DNA of 64,000 nt from Bacteroidaceae bacterium (GTDB taxonomy: Bacteria; Bacteroidota; Bacteroidia; Bacteroidales; Bacteroidaceae). The notes under the pieces were generated by a model. The model ran no database searches. It was not told the DNA's origin and worked only from the letters and a program-made list of their open reading frames with translations. The translations under genes and the position numbers were made by a program. The DNA lies in NCBI GenBank assembly GCA_017965425.1, contig JAGCPY010000067.1, forward strand, positions 62,001 to 126,000, read 5' to 3'. Positions 16,713 through 25,658 of the stretch are shown one piece after another (within the stretch, counting starts at the first letter, position 1; each line of letters opens with the position of its first letter).

Positions 16713-18521
16713 TTACCAGATATTCATCTCAAATGGCACGCGCGCATAGACACATTGGTCGATGCGGCGGTTCTGCATCATCCACTGCATGGTTCCGAGC
16801 ATCGGGTAGAGGTTGCCCAGAGCCGCTTTCATGCGGGCGTCGAAATAGCTTTCCTGTTGTTGATTCAGGAACTGATCGAGGAAGTTGGGAGCAGCAGGAT
16901 AAGTGTCTGTGCTGTACTTGTCCAGCTCGGCCAGCTTGGCGGCTTCTTCGATGGCATCTTTGAGATTGCCGAGTTGGTCAACAAGTCCAAGCTCGATGGC
17001 CTGCTCGCCTGTCCAGACACGGCCCTGTCCGATGGCATCGACGCTGTCCTTGGAAATGCCGCGACCTTCGGCCACACGACCAGTGAACAGGTCATAGCCA
17101 CGTTCAATCATGGCTTGCATCAAGGCACTCTCGTCGTCGTTGAAGCCACGAGCCATCAAGCCCATCACTTGTTGTGTACCGAAGTCAGAGTGTTTGTTGG
17201 TCTTCACCACGTCGAAGCGCAGGCCAGCCTTGTCTTTCAACAGCTCACTGCCATCGGGAATCATGCCAAAGATGCCGATGCTGCCGGTCAGGGTCGAAGG
17301 TTCTGCCAGAATCTTGTTGGCACCACAACTGATGTAGTAGCCGCCACTGGCTGCCATGCCACCCATCGAAACGACCACGGGCTTCTCTGCCTTCAGAAGC
17401 TGTATCTCGTGCCAGATTTGCTCGCTGGCGAAGGCACTGCCACCAGGAGAGTTCACGCGAATCACGACAGCCTTCACGTCCTCATCCTTGCGCAGCTTCT
17501 GAAGCTCACGGATGGTGGGCATGGTCTCGATGAAAGATCCGCCACCGGTGAGCGGGTTGGAAGCTGCCTGGTCAACGATTTCACCAAAAGCATAGTAAAC
17601 AGCAATGCGTGCCTTTTCGTCTTTCTTATCGGCAGCAGCCACGAGGTCTGAAGGCGAGACAAAGTTGATGGTCTGCTTCTCTTTCAGGTTCAGCTTGGCA
17701 CGCAGCATGTCTTTGAAACCATCGATGTAAGAAAGCGTGTCAGCCAAACCACATTCGACGAGCAATTCCGTAGGACGTACTGCCACCAGCGTATCAGCCA
17801 AGAAATTAAGGCGTTCGGGGGTGAGGTTGCGGCTCATGCCCACCTCATTGCGCATCTGTCCCCAAATGCTACCCAGGTAGGCCTCTGTTTGCAAGCGGTT
17901 GGCATCGCTCATCTCGGTGAGGATGTAGGGTTCGACGGCACTCTTGAAAGTGCCGACCTTGAAGACCTGCATACGAATACCCAGTTTCTTCATGGTTTCA
18001 GTAAGGAACATCGGCGCACCGCCCAAACCATGCCAGTCGATGATACCATGCGGATTAACCACGACACGGTCGGCCACCGATGCCAAATAATATGCACCTT
18101 GGGAATAGATGTCGCCATAGGCAAGAATCCATTTGCCGCTCTCCTTGTATTTCAGCAAAGCCTGGCGCAGTTCCTGGAGCATGGCGGGCGAACCGCCTGC
18201 GAAGGTTGTGCCGACTTCTAGATAGATGCCTTCCACCTTCTTGTTGGTGGCCGCCTCGTCAATCGCCTCCATCAACTGATCCAAACCCAGCGAAGCAAAC
18301 TCGTCGCCCATCAAGATTGAAAGAGGATTCTCCTCCTCGGCACGTTCTTCCAAAGAGCCTATGAGATTGATGCGCAGCACCGAGCCCTTCTTGACCGAAC
18401 CCGCCTGACCTTCACTGGCAGCCATGCCAATGAGCGACACAAAACAAATCACGAAAGCGACCAACATGAACAATCCCATGCCCACGACCGTCGCAAATAC
18501 ATACTTCAGAAAATCTTTCAT
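16713..18521 (-). CDS. sppA: Signal peptide peptidase SppA, 67K type
   Basis: 602 residues. A membrane-anchored serine protease that degrades cleaved signal peptides. The N-terminal anchor is at about residues 8-32 (FATVVGMGLFMLVAFVICFVSLIG). There are two tandem crotonase-like S49 domains: the catalytic lysine is K193 in VGTFKSAVEPY, and the nucleophile is S392 in GGMAASGGYYIS. This Lys-Ser dyad split over two repeats is as in E. coli SppA. NSPGGSAFASEQIW supplies the oxyanion region. The length matches the long SppA form. It heads a minus-strand run with the flippase, regulator, ruvB and sufS genes. Confidence 0.95.
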   Translation of the reverse strand: MKDFLKYVFATVVGMGLFMLVAFVICFVSLIGMAASEGQAGSVKKGSVLRINLIGSLEERAEEENPLSILMGDEFASLGLDQLMEAIDEAATNKKVEGIYLEVGTTFAGGSPAMLQELRQALLKYKESGKWILAYGDIYSQGAYYLASVADRVVVNPHGIIDWHGLGGAPMFLTETMKKLGIRMQVFKVGTFKSAVEPYILTEMSDANRLQTEAYLGSIWGQMRNEVGMSRNLTPERLNFLADTLVAVRPTELLVECGLADTLSYIDGFKDMLRAKLNLKEKQTINFVSPSDLVAAADKKDEKARIAVYYAFGEIVDQAASNPLTGGGSFIETMPTIRELQKLRKDEDVKAVVIRVNSPGGSAFASEQIWHEIQLLKAEKPVVVSMGGMAASGGYYISCGANKILAEPSTLTGSIGIFGMIPDGSELLKDKAGLRFDVVKTNKHSDFGTQQVMGLMARGFNDDESALMQAMIERGYDLFTGRVAEGRGISKDSVDAIGQGRVWTGEQAIELGLVDQLGNLKDAIEEAAKLAELDKYSTDTYPAAPNFLDQFLNQQQESYFDARMKAALGNLYPMLGTMQWMMQNRRIDQCVYARVPFEMNIW

Positions 18522-18573
18522 CTTTACTTTTGTTTATTGATTATGAATAATACTTACGAACGAATTGACGGCA

Positions 18574-18581
18574 CAAAAGTA
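18574..18581 (-). promoter_or_regulatory. -7 element for sppA
   Basis: TACTTTTG on the minus strand (18581-18574), 52 bases before the ATG at 18521. No clear -33 TTTG at the usual distance. Confidence 0.45.
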
Positions 18582-18665
18582 CTACAAATATTTCAAAACG
18601 CATTGCACATAGCGCTCATTTTTTTGGATTGCATCGATTTGAGCCATTACACTGATATTTCAGCT

Positions 18666-19009
18666 AAAAAGCCTCAATCCCTCACCTTTGCCCATAAAAC
18701 GCTATTAACCAGAAAATTACAGGTGAGGGATTGGTGAGGAATAGGTGAGGGATGGTGAGGGATAGCCAAATCATAGAAAATGAAGGAAATAGACGCACAG
18801 GATGAAAAGGGAAACGACAAAGCGAAAAAGGAAAAAGAGGAAAGACTGGTGAGGGATTCAATCACGCCTAACACACTGGAAATAAGACCATAAGGAATGC
18901 CGCAAAGACCTTTAAATGGCAATCCCTCACCAATCCCTCACCAATCCCTCACCTGTAAAACGAAGCTAATCAGAAAGTTAAGCCACCATGTGAGGGATTG
19001 AGGCTTTTT
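18666..19009. repeat. Composite inverted repeat, copy 2
   Basis: Outer arms 18666-18685 and 18990-19009 are a perfect 20-base inverted repeat ending in a T run. Inner arms 18717-18753 and 18922-18958 match over 37 bases with two mismatches. On the left, AATCCCTCACC and GGTGAGGGATT are separated by exactly 35 bases (18687-18721); on the right, the gap is again 35 (18954-18988) with one arm mismatch. An extra single GGTGAGGGATT lies at 18848. Same architecture as 6241-6460. Confidence 0.9.
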
Positions 19010-19057
19010 TTTGCAAAACACACTGAGCGTGCGCGTGTACGCGCGTGTGATACAATT

Positions 19058-19123
19058 AAAAAAGGTGTACACGTTCACCTCGAAAGGTGTACACCTTCTG
19101 CATGGAACGCATACACGTTTCAT
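19058..19123. repeat. 22-bp-period palindrome array, copy 2
   Basis: GTGTACAC at 19065 and 19087 and the diverged GCATACAC at 19109 give exact 22-base steps. The second unit is the same 14-base palindrome as in copy 1, AAGGTGTACACCTT (19084-19097). It begins 48 bases after the composite inverted repeat, in the same order and orientation as copy 1. The trailing bases to 19140 look like a further decayed unit. Confidence 0.8.
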
Positions 19124-19218
19124 GCTTCACGTACGCTTTAGTTAAAGTATCACTTTAAACATGGAATCAGCTATGAATCTACGAGTTATTATTTTTATGA
19201 AAAATAATCTGCAAAGTG

Positions 19219-19250
19219 CTTGCGCGAACCAATTATTCTCAGTAACTTTG
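19219..19250 (+). promoter_or_regulatory. Promoter of rsmH and the division cluster
   Basis: CTTG at 19219-19222, 20 bases, then TAACTTTG at 19243-19250. Only four bases separate it from the rsmH ATG at 19255, so a transcript from here would be leaderless or nearly so. Confidence 0.65.
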
Positions 19251-19254
19251 CGGC

Positions 19255-20196
19255 ATGGATTCCAGCGTTTATCACATCCCCGTGCTGCTCAGCCCATCAG
19301 TGGAAGGGCTAAACATCAAAGAACAAGGCATTTACGTGGACGTTACGCTGGGAGGCGGCGGACATAGTCGCGAGATTCTGCGTCGCCTCGGTTCTGAAGG
19401 CCACCTGTTCAGCTTCGACCAGGACCAAGATGCCATTGAACGCAGTATGGCAGATAACACCCAGAACGGGCGACCGCTGTCTGACGGAGGGAAATGGACA
19501 TTGGTGCGCTCCAACTTCCGCTATCTGAAAAACTGGATGCGCTATTATGCCATCGACGGCATTGACGGACTATTGGCCGACTTGGGCGTATCGAGCCACC
19601 ACTTCGACGAAGGAGGCCGTGGTTTCAGCTTCCGCACAGACGCGCCGCTGGACATGCGCATGAACCAACAGGCCCGCCAGACCGCTGCGGAGATTATCCA
19701 GACCTACACCGAGCCACAGCTGGCAGATGTCTTTCGCCTATATGGTGAGTTGCATCAGGCCAAGCGCATCGCCGCCGCCATCGTCAAGGCCCGTGCCCAA
19801 GAGGAAATCCACACGACGGCTCAGTTGGCAGACCTTCTGACACCGCTCTTAGGACGTGACCGCGAGAAGAAAGACCTCGCACGTGCCTTCCAAGCCCTGC
19901 GCATCGAAGTCAACCACGAAATGGACGCCCTGCGCGACATGCTGACAGCTGCCACTGAATTGCTGCTTCCGGGCGGACGGCTGGTTGTGATCAGCTACCA
20001 CTCACTGGAAGACCGTATCGTCAAGAACCTCATGCGGGCCGGCAACATCGAAGGAGACATCCGGCAAGACATCTACGGACGTTCTGAGTCGCCCCTACGC
20101 CCCATCGGCAAACCCGTCACGCCCAGTGACGAAGAACTGGCACAGAACCCCAGAAGCCGCAGTGCCAAACTGCGCATCGCAGAAAAGATGGGATGA
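19255..20196 (+). CDS. rsmH: 16S rRNA (cytosine1402-N4)-methyltransferase RsmH
   Basis: 313 residues. Methylates N4 of C1402 in the 16S rRNA decoding site using S-adenosylmethionine. Visible motifs: YHIPVLLSPSVEGL at the start, the SAM-binding GIYVDVTLGGGGHSREIL, DGLLADLGVSSHHFDEGGRGFSFRTDAPLDMRM, and the C-terminal ARAFQALRIEVNHEM with LVVISYHSLEDRIVKN. Length and start match the family, and the next in-frame ATG would delete the SAM site, so the ATG at 19255 is right despite the missing leader. First gene of the division and cell wall cluster; mraZ is not found upstream. 105 bases separate it from ftsL. Confidence 0.96.
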   Translation: MDSSVYHIPVLLSPSVEGLNIKEQGIYVDVTLGGGGHSREILRRLGSEGHLFSFDQDQDAIERSMADNTQNGRPLSDGGKWTLVRSNFRYLKNWMRYYAIDGIDGLLADLGVSSHHFDEGGRGFSFRTDAPLDMRMNQQARQTAAEIIQTYTEPQLADVFRLYGELHQAKRIAAAIVKARAQEEIHTTAQLADLLTPLLGRDREKKDLARAFQALRIEVNHEMDALRDMLTAATELLLPGGRLVVISYHSLEDRIVKNLMRAGNIEGDIRQDIYGRSESPLRPIGKPVTPSDEELAQNPRSRSAKLRIAEKMG

Positions 20197-20301
20197 CAAC
20201 ATCCCCCATATCGAACACGGAAATAAGCTGGAGGTGTTAATAATAAGGAGTAGAAACGCACCTCTTTGACCATATATATTCAAGGTAAAAGTGACATCAT
20301 C

Positions 20302-20853
20302 ATGAGGAAAGATGAATGCAATGCAGAACAAGTGCGCCTTGATGCGCCTACTGCCAACGAAGTGCCCTTCGTCATCGAAGAGCCGGTTTCCGAGGAGGAA
20401 GCCGTTGCTCTTGCCGACGTGACGGCCTCAGCGTCGGAAGCCGACGACATCCCCTTCGCCAAGACCCAGGAAGCCCCATCGCCAGCCGAGGAAAAACCAC
20501 GTTCGGCATGGCGCATCCTGTCGTCGGAAGACCTCCCGCAAGTGTCGTTGCGCGAAATCTTGGGTGGCGACTACCTCTTAGGCAGCTTCCTTCGCAATAA
20601 CATTGGCTTCATCCTCACACTTGTCCTCATGGGAATCGTCTATATCAGCAACCGCTACGGTGCTCAGCAAGAAATCATCGAGGAAGAGAACCTACGCAAG
20701 GAATTGGTGGAAAAGAAGAACTACGCCCTCACTCAATACGCCCTGCTGACCCAACGCAGCCGCCAAAGTAGCTTGGAACAGAGGCTCTATCAGTTACAAG
20801 ACAGTACCCTCAAAGCATCCACCGAACCGCCATTCATCATCTTCAGAAAGTAA
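20302..20853 (+). CDS. ftsL: FtsL-like division protein
   Basis: 183 residues from ATG at 20302 (MRKDECNAEQVRLDAPT). Residues 1-75 are an acidic, low-complexity cytoplasmic part. One membrane segment lies at about 93-112 (NNIGFILTLVLMGIVYI), followed by a predicted coiled coil (NRYGAQQEIIEEENLRKELVEKKNYALTQYALLTQRSRQ). This single-pass topology with a periplasmic coiled coil fits FtsL, which works with FtsQ and a DivIC/FtsB partner to activate septal synthesis. Sequence conservation in this family is weak, so the name rests largely on position between rsmH and ftsI, nine bases before the latter. The N-terminal cytoplasmic tail is longer than in E. coli. Confidence 0.82.
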   Translation: MRKDECNAEQVRLDAPTANEVPFVIEEPVSEEEAVALADVTASASEADDIPFAKTQEAPSPAEEKPRSAWRILSSEDLPQVSLREILGGDYLLGSFLRNNIGFILTLVLMGIVYISNRYGAQQEIIEEENLRKELVEKKNYALTQYALLTQRSRQSSLEQRLYQLQDSTLKASTEPPFIIFRK

Positions 20854-20862
20854 GAATGCCCC

Positions 20863-22905
20863 ATGAGATTCGACCACAAACATACCATTTCCCGCTTCTT
20901 GGTCGTCATCATCCCGATGACTCTCTTCGGGCTGGGCATCATTGGCAAGGCCGCCTACGAGATGCTGGTCAAAAACGACTACTGGGAGGTCGTGCGTAAG
21001 AGATTGGCCACTCAGCAGAAAGACATTCCAGCCATGCGCGGCAACATCTATTCAGCAGACGGACAGCTATTGGTGGGTTCAATGCCAGTCTATAACCTGC
21101 GCATGGACTTCGTCATCAAGGATCCCGACTCTACCGCTGAACGTCGTCTGCGCATCCGCCGCGACACACTTTGGCGCAACGAGGCCGACAGCTTCTGCCT
21201 CTGTCTGTCACGCCTGTTTCCACGACACACGGCACAAGAATACAAACAGATGTTCGAGCAAGGTCGCCGCGAACACCGCAAACGCACCTTCCTCGTGGCA
21301 CGCAATGTCACATACATCCAGTACAAAGACATCATGCGCTGTCCCTACGCCCGCCACGGACGCATTGCCACAGGATTTTATGCCGAGGAAATCCCACAAC
21401 GGCAGAAGCCTTATGGAACAATGGCCACTCGCACACTGGGTTCGCTGATGACCACCAATGACTCTGCCCGCAACGGCTTGGAACTGGCCTACGACAGCAT
21501 ACTGCGTGGTACGGCAGGCAAACGCCACCGCGAGAAAGTGCGCCAAAAATGGATGGACAAGACCGACGTGGAACCCATCGACGGCCTGGATCTCATCACG
21601 ACCATCGACGTCGGTATGCAGGATGCCGCCGAGAAGATTCTCACCCGCAAGCTAAAGGAAATCAACGCCGAAGTGGGCGTTGTCGTGCTCATGGAAGTGA
21701 AAACGGGCGACATCAAGGCCATCGTGAACATGACACGCATTGCCCCGGACATGTATGCCGAAGTCAAGAACAATGCCATCACCGACCTGTGGGAACCTGG
21801 TTCCACCTTCAAAACCGCCTCGATGATGGTCGCCCTCGAAGACGGCGTCATCACACGGCGTGACAGCGTGAACGTCGGCAACGGCGTATATATGATGCAC
21901 GGACGCCCCATGAAAGACCACAACTGGCGAAAAGGAGGCTACGGACGGAAAATCTCGGTGGACGAATGCCTGATGTTCTCTTCGAACGTGGGCGTGAGCC
22001 GCATCATCGACGAACATTATGCCAAACATCCGGAGAAATATGTGGACGGGCTCTATCGTGAAGGCGTCGGCGTGCCGTTCGAGCTGCCCTTCCCCGGAGG
22101 CGGAAAGCCATACGTGCGACGACCGAAGCGCGACGGCTCCAACTGGAGCAAGACGGCACTGCCGTGGATGAGCATCGGCTATGAGACCCAGATACCGCCC
22201 ATATATACCGTCACCTTCTATAATGCCATTGCCAACAATGGACGCATGGTCAAGCCACGTTTCGTCCGCGAGATTCAGAAAGACGGAGTAACTCTCAAGA
22301 GTTTCCCCGTAGAGACTGTGAAAGAACGTATCTGCAAACCCAGCACCTTGCGCGATATCCACGACATTCTGGAACGTGTGGTCAATGACCCCACCGGACT
22401 CGGCAAGAAAGCCGGCTGCAAACAATTCAAAGTCTGCGGAAAGACCGGCACGGCACAGGTGGCCGACCAAAACGGCAGCTACCACTCTTCGCCAGCCCGC
22501 TACATGGTCAGCTTTGCTGGCTTCTATCCGTCGGAAGAGCCGAAATACTCTTGTGTGGTGTGCATCAAGAAAAGTGGCTTGCCCGCTTCTGGTGGTGGCC
22601 AGGCCGGCCCTGTCTTCAGCGAACTGGCACAATACGTCATGGCGAAAGGAGTCTTCCGTCAAGCCACGGAAGCCGCAGACAGCACCTCCACTTTTGAAAT
22701 GCCACAGCCAAAAGTCCTGCCGGCAGCAGAAGAGGGAATCGTGCCCGACGTCTCTGGCCTTGGAGTACGCGATGCCGTCGGCCTGCTGGAGTCCTGCGGC
22801 CTGAAAGTGCGAGTGTCCGGGCAAGGACGTGTCAAGAGCCAAAGCATACCTGCTGGCAGCCAGGCTGTCAAAGATCAGACGATCACCATTGAACTAAAGA
22901 GATAA
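20863..22905 (+). CDS. ftsI: Septal peptidoglycan transpeptidase (PBP3) with a PASTA domain
   Basis: 680 residues. Cross-links septal peptidoglycan with FtsW. The N-terminal anchor is at about 10-32 (FLVVIIPMTLFGLGIIGKAAYEML), then the dimerisation domain (DIPAMRGNIYSADGQLL). The transpeptidase domain has the nucleophile S314 in EPGSTFKTASM, the SxN motif in FSSNVGVS, and KTG in CGKTGTAQ. A single PASTA domain ends the protein (EGIVPDVSGLGVRDAVGLLESCGLKV), as in many Bacteroidetes FtsI but not in E. coli. murE starts three bases after the stop, so the two are co-translated. Confidence 0.96.
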   Translation: MRFDHKHTISRFLVVIIPMTLFGLGIIGKAAYEMLVKNDYWEVVRKRLATQQKDIPAMRGNIYSADGQLLVGSMPVYNLRMDFVIKDPDSTAERRLRIRRDTLWRNEADSFCLCLSRLFPRHTAQEYKQMFEQGRREHRKRTFLVARNVTYIQYKDIMRCPYARHGRIATGFYAEEIPQRQKPYGTMATRTLGSLMTTNDSARNGLELAYDSILRGTAGKRHREKVRQKWMDKTDVEPIDGLDLITTIDVGMQDAAEKILTRKLKEINAEVGVVVLMEVKTGDIKAIVNMTRIAPDMYAEVKNNAITDLWEPGSTFKTASMMVALEDGVITRRDSVNVGNGVYMMHGRPMKDHNWRKGGYGRKISVDECLMFSSNVGVSRIIDEHYAKHPEKYVDGLYREGVGVPFELPFPGGGKPYVRRPKRDGSNWSKTALPWMSIGYETQIPPIYTVTFYNAIANNGRMVKPRFVREIQKDGVTLKSFPVETVKERICKPSTLRDIHDILERVVNDPTGLGKKAGCKQFKVCGKTGTAQVADQNGSYHSSPARYMVSFAGFYPSEEPKYSCVVCIKKSGLPASGGGQAGPVFSELAQYVMAKGVFRQATEAADSTSTFEMPQPKVLPAAEEGIVPDVSGLGVRDAVGLLESCGLKVRVSGQGRVKSQSIPAGSQAVKDQTITIELKR

Positions 22906-22908
22906 ACC

Positions 22909-24369
22909 ATGATACTCACTGAACTCCTCACTTCCATTCAGACGCTGCAAGTTTGCGGCTCTACGGATGTCAACATCACCGACATCCTGACTGATTCAAG
23001 ACAAGTATGCCCAGGCACACTCTTCATCGCCGTACCTGGCACACAGGTTGACGGACATCGCTTCATCCCCAAAGCCATTGAGGCTGGTGCCTGCGCGGTT
23101 GTCTGCCAGACGCTTCCCGAAGAACAACAAGAAGGCATCACTTACATTCAGGTCGCTGACAGCGAGGCCGTTGTAGGCCCGCTGGCACATTACTTCTTTG
23201 GAAGGCCCACAGAAAAACTCGACCTCATCGGTGTCACTGGCACGAATGGTAAAACGACCATCGCTACGCTCCTGTTCAAAATGTTCCGTGCATTTGGATA
23301 TCAATGCGGTCTCGTCAGCACCGTCTGCAATTACATCGACGACACCCCCATCCCCACAGAACACACAACCCCCGACCCCATCACGCTGAACCGCCTGCTG
23401 GGCAGAATGGCAGACGAAGGTTGCCGCTACGCCTTTATGGAAGTCAGTTCACATAGTGTCGTGCAGCATCGCATTGCAGGATTGACATTCAAGGGTGGCA
23501 TCTTCACTAACCTAACCCGCGACCACCTCGACTACCACAAAACGTTCGAGGCATACCGCGATGCCAAAAAGGGTTTCTTTGACCTACTGCCAAAAGAGGC
23601 TTTTGCCGTTGTCAATGCAGACGATAAGAACGGGCTCTTCATGGTTCAAAACACGCAAGCTGAAGTCAAGACCTATAGTTTGCGGACCATGGCCGACTAT
23701 CGTGCACGCATTCTTGAGGAAAGCTTTGAAGGAATGCTGCTCGAAATGGACGGCCACGAAGTTTGCGTGCAGTTCATCGGTCGCTTCAACGTGCAGAATC
23801 TGCTGGCTGTCTATGGCACCGCCGTTGCAATGGGTAGGCGTCCCGAAGATGTCCTCGTCGTGCTCAGTACATTAAAGCCAGTCAACGGACGTTTCGAGAC
23901 CATTCGCTCCAACGAAGGTGTTACAGCCATCGTAGATTATGCCCACACACCTGATGCACTGGACAACGTCCTCGCCACCATCAATGAAATCCTCAAGAAA
24001 CCCGGACAGTGTATCACCGTCTGCGGTGCCGGCGGCAATCGGGATAAAGGCAAACGGCCTTTGATGGCACAAAGCGCCGTGCGTGCCAGCGACCGTGTCA
24101 TCATCACGTCTGACAATCCTCGCTTCGAGGAACCACAAGCAATCATAGACGACATGCTTGCCGGCATCACTACACCTGAAGAAAAGCGCAAAATCCTGTC
24201 CATTGTTGACCGCCGAGAGGCCATCCGCACTGCCTGCATGATGGCACAACCAGGAGATGTCATCCTCATTGCCGGAAAAGGCCATGAAGACTATCAGGAT
24301 ATCAAAGGTGTCAAACATCATTTTGATGACCACGAGGTCGTACGGGAAGCATTCGGTCTCTGTTCATAA
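22909..24369 (+). CDS. murE: UDP-MurNAc-tripeptide ligase MurE
   Basis: 486 residues. Cytoplasmic ATP-dependent ligase adding the third amino acid of the stem peptide. The ATP-binding loop is [14 protein letters not shown]; the central domain has [11 protein letters not shown] and [12 protein letters not shown]; the C-terminal domain starts near [15 protein letters not shown]. The DNPR motif (D402 NPRF) is the known signature of meso-diaminopimelate-adding enzymes rather than lysine-adding ones, so the wall should be the meso-DAP type. It lies between ftsI and mraY, 21 bases before the latter. Confidence 0.96.
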   Translation: MILTELLTSIQTLQVCGSTDVNITDILTDSRQVCPGTLFIAVPGTQVDGHRFIPKAIEAGACAVVCQTLPEEQQEGITYIQVADSEAVVGPLAHYFFGRPTEKLDLIGVTGTNGKTTIATLLFKMFRAFGYQCGLVSTVCNYIDDTPIPTEHTTPDPITLNRLLGRMADEGCRYAFMEVSSHSVVQHRIAGLTFKGGIFTNLTRDHLDYHKTFEAYRDAKKGFFDLLPKEAFAVVNADDKNGLFMVQNTQAEVKTYSLRTMADYRARILEESFEGMLLEMDGHEVCVQFIGRFNVQNLLAVYGTAVAMGRRPEDVLVVLSTLKPVNGRFETIRSNEGVTAIVDYAHTPDALDNVLATINEILKKPGQCITVCGAGGNRDKGKRPLMAQSAVRASDRVIITSDNPRFEEPQAIIDDMLAGITTPEEKRKILSIVDRREAIRTACMMAQPGDVILIAGKGHEDYQDIKGVKHHFDDHEVVREAFGLCS

Positions 24370-24390
24370 TGATTACTTGTTAGGCTCATC

Positions 24391-25656
24391 ATGTTATATT
24401 ATCTTTTCCGCTATCTGAACCAATTTGGGATACCAGGTTCCCATATATGGAGCTATATCTCATTCCGCGCCATCCTCACGTTGGTGCTCTCACTCATCAT
24501 CTCTGCTTGGTTTGGCGAGTTCTTCATCAAATGGATGAAACAGCGCCGCTTGAGCGAGGAACAAAGAGATCCGTCCATCGACCCTTATGGTGTGGAGAAA
24601 ATAGGAGTTCCGACAATGGGCGGCATCATCATCATCGTTGCCACCATCATCCCAGCCTTGCTTTTTGGAAGACTCCGCAACATCTATATGCTTATCATGC
24701 TGGGGACTACACTCTGGTTGGGTCTTCTGGGATTTGCAGACGACTGGACCAAGATGACAAAGAGCAAAGACGGCATTCGTCCCATCTACAAATTGGCAGG
24801 TCAAGCAATATTAGGACTTGTTGTCGGTCTCGTTCTTTGGCAAAGCCCAGATGCTGTTGTTCATGAAAATGTCACGGTCGATCGGCAGAACGGAATGGAA
24901 GTGGTCGTTCACACCAGTGAACCCGTGAAGAGCACTGTCACGACCATTCCGTTCGTGAAGAACAATAACCTACGCTATTCCGATGCCTTCCTTTGGTTGG
25001 GCAAGTACCGGACGGCTGCGGGCTGGATTCTCTTCGTGATTGTCACGACCTTTGTGGTCATGGCTGTTTCCAATGGTGCGAACCTGAACGACGGCATGGA
25101 CGGGTTGTGTGCTGGAAATTCTGCCATCATGTGTGCCACTCTTGCCATACTGGCTTATGTGTCTTCACATTTCAACTTTGCCGCCTACCTGAACATCATG
25201 TTCGTTCCTGGCTCAGAAGAGTTGGTGGTTTTCTTGATGGCTTTCGTCGGTGCACTCATCGGCTTCCTCTGGTACAATGCCTATCCCGCTCAGGTTTTCA
25301 TGGGTGATACAGGCTCACTGGCCATAGGTGGCATCATAGCCGTGACTGCCATCATCATCCACAAGGAATTGTTGCTGCCGCTCATCTGCTTTGTCTTCTT
25401 GATGGAGAGCATCAGTGTTCTGGCACAAACTAATTATGCAAAATATGGTAACAAACGCGGTCTAAAGCTGCGCGTGTTCAAGCGTGCTCCCCTGCACGAC
25501 ACCTTCCGCGTGAAACCCGGACAACTACCCGCCGACTTCAAGGTTCTGTTCAATTGGCCAAAAGGTTGCTGGTTAGAGTCAAAGATTACTACGCGTTTCT
25601 GGATTGTCACCATCATGATGTGTGCACTCGCCATTGTTACATTAAAAATCAGATAA
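24391..25656 (+). CDS. mraY: Phospho-MurNAc-pentapeptide translocase MraY
   Basis: 421 residues, about 10 membrane segments. Transfers phospho-MurNAc-pentapeptide to undecaprenyl phosphate, making lipid I. Motifs: GVEKIGVPTMGGIIII, LGFADDWTKM (the aspartate pair), NGANLNDGMDGLCAG, YPAQVFMGDTGSLAIGG, and the histidine-rich cytoplasmic loop RVFKRAPLHDTFR. It is longer than the E. coli enzyme (360) because of an insert after about residue 150 (VHENVTVDRQNGMEVVVHTSEPVKSTVTT), usual in Bacteroidetes MraY. murD follows after two bases. Confidence 0.96.
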   Translation: MLYYLFRYLNQFGIPGSHIWSYISFRAILTLVLSLIISAWFGEFFIKWMKQRRLSEEQRDPSIDPYGVEKIGVPTMGGIIIIVATIIPALLFGRLRNIYMLIMLGTTLWLGLLGFADDWTKMTKSKDGIRPIYKLAGQAILGLVVGLVLWQSPDAVVHENVTVDRQNGMEVVVHTSEPVKSTVTTIPFVKNNNLRYSDAFLWLGKYRTAAGWILFVIVTTFVVMAVSNGANLNDGMDGLCAGNSAIMCATLAILAYVSSHFNFAAYLNIMFVPGSEELVVFLMAFVGALIGFLWYNAYPAQVFMGDTGSLAIGGIIAVTAIIIHKELLLPLICFVFLMESISVLAQTNYAKYGNKRGLKLRVFKRAPLHDTFRVKPGQLPADFKVLFNWPKGCWLESKITTRFWIVTIMMCALAIVTLKIR

Positions 25657-25658
25657 CC

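Larger units (their letters stand above)
18522..19254. other. Gene-free divergent region of 733 bases
   Basis: Lies between sppA (minus) and rsmH (plus). Contents: sppA -7 element, composite inverted repeat copy 2 (18666-19009), 22-base-period array (19058-19123), a small perfect hairpin ttaaagt-atc-actttaa (19142-19158), and the rsmH promoter. mraZ, which precedes rsmH in many bacteria, is not present. Several short frames (for example 18537-18737) lie across the repeats and show no domain. Confidence 0.8.

Noticed and set aside
15326-16963. Plus-strand frame of 545 codons opposite the flippase gene
   Set aside because: Rich in His, Gln and Arg with no domain; the opposite strand has a complete membrane transporter.
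21652-22842. Minus-strand frame of 396 codons opposite ftsI
   Set aside because: Antisense shadow of a clear transpeptidase with all three active-site motifs.
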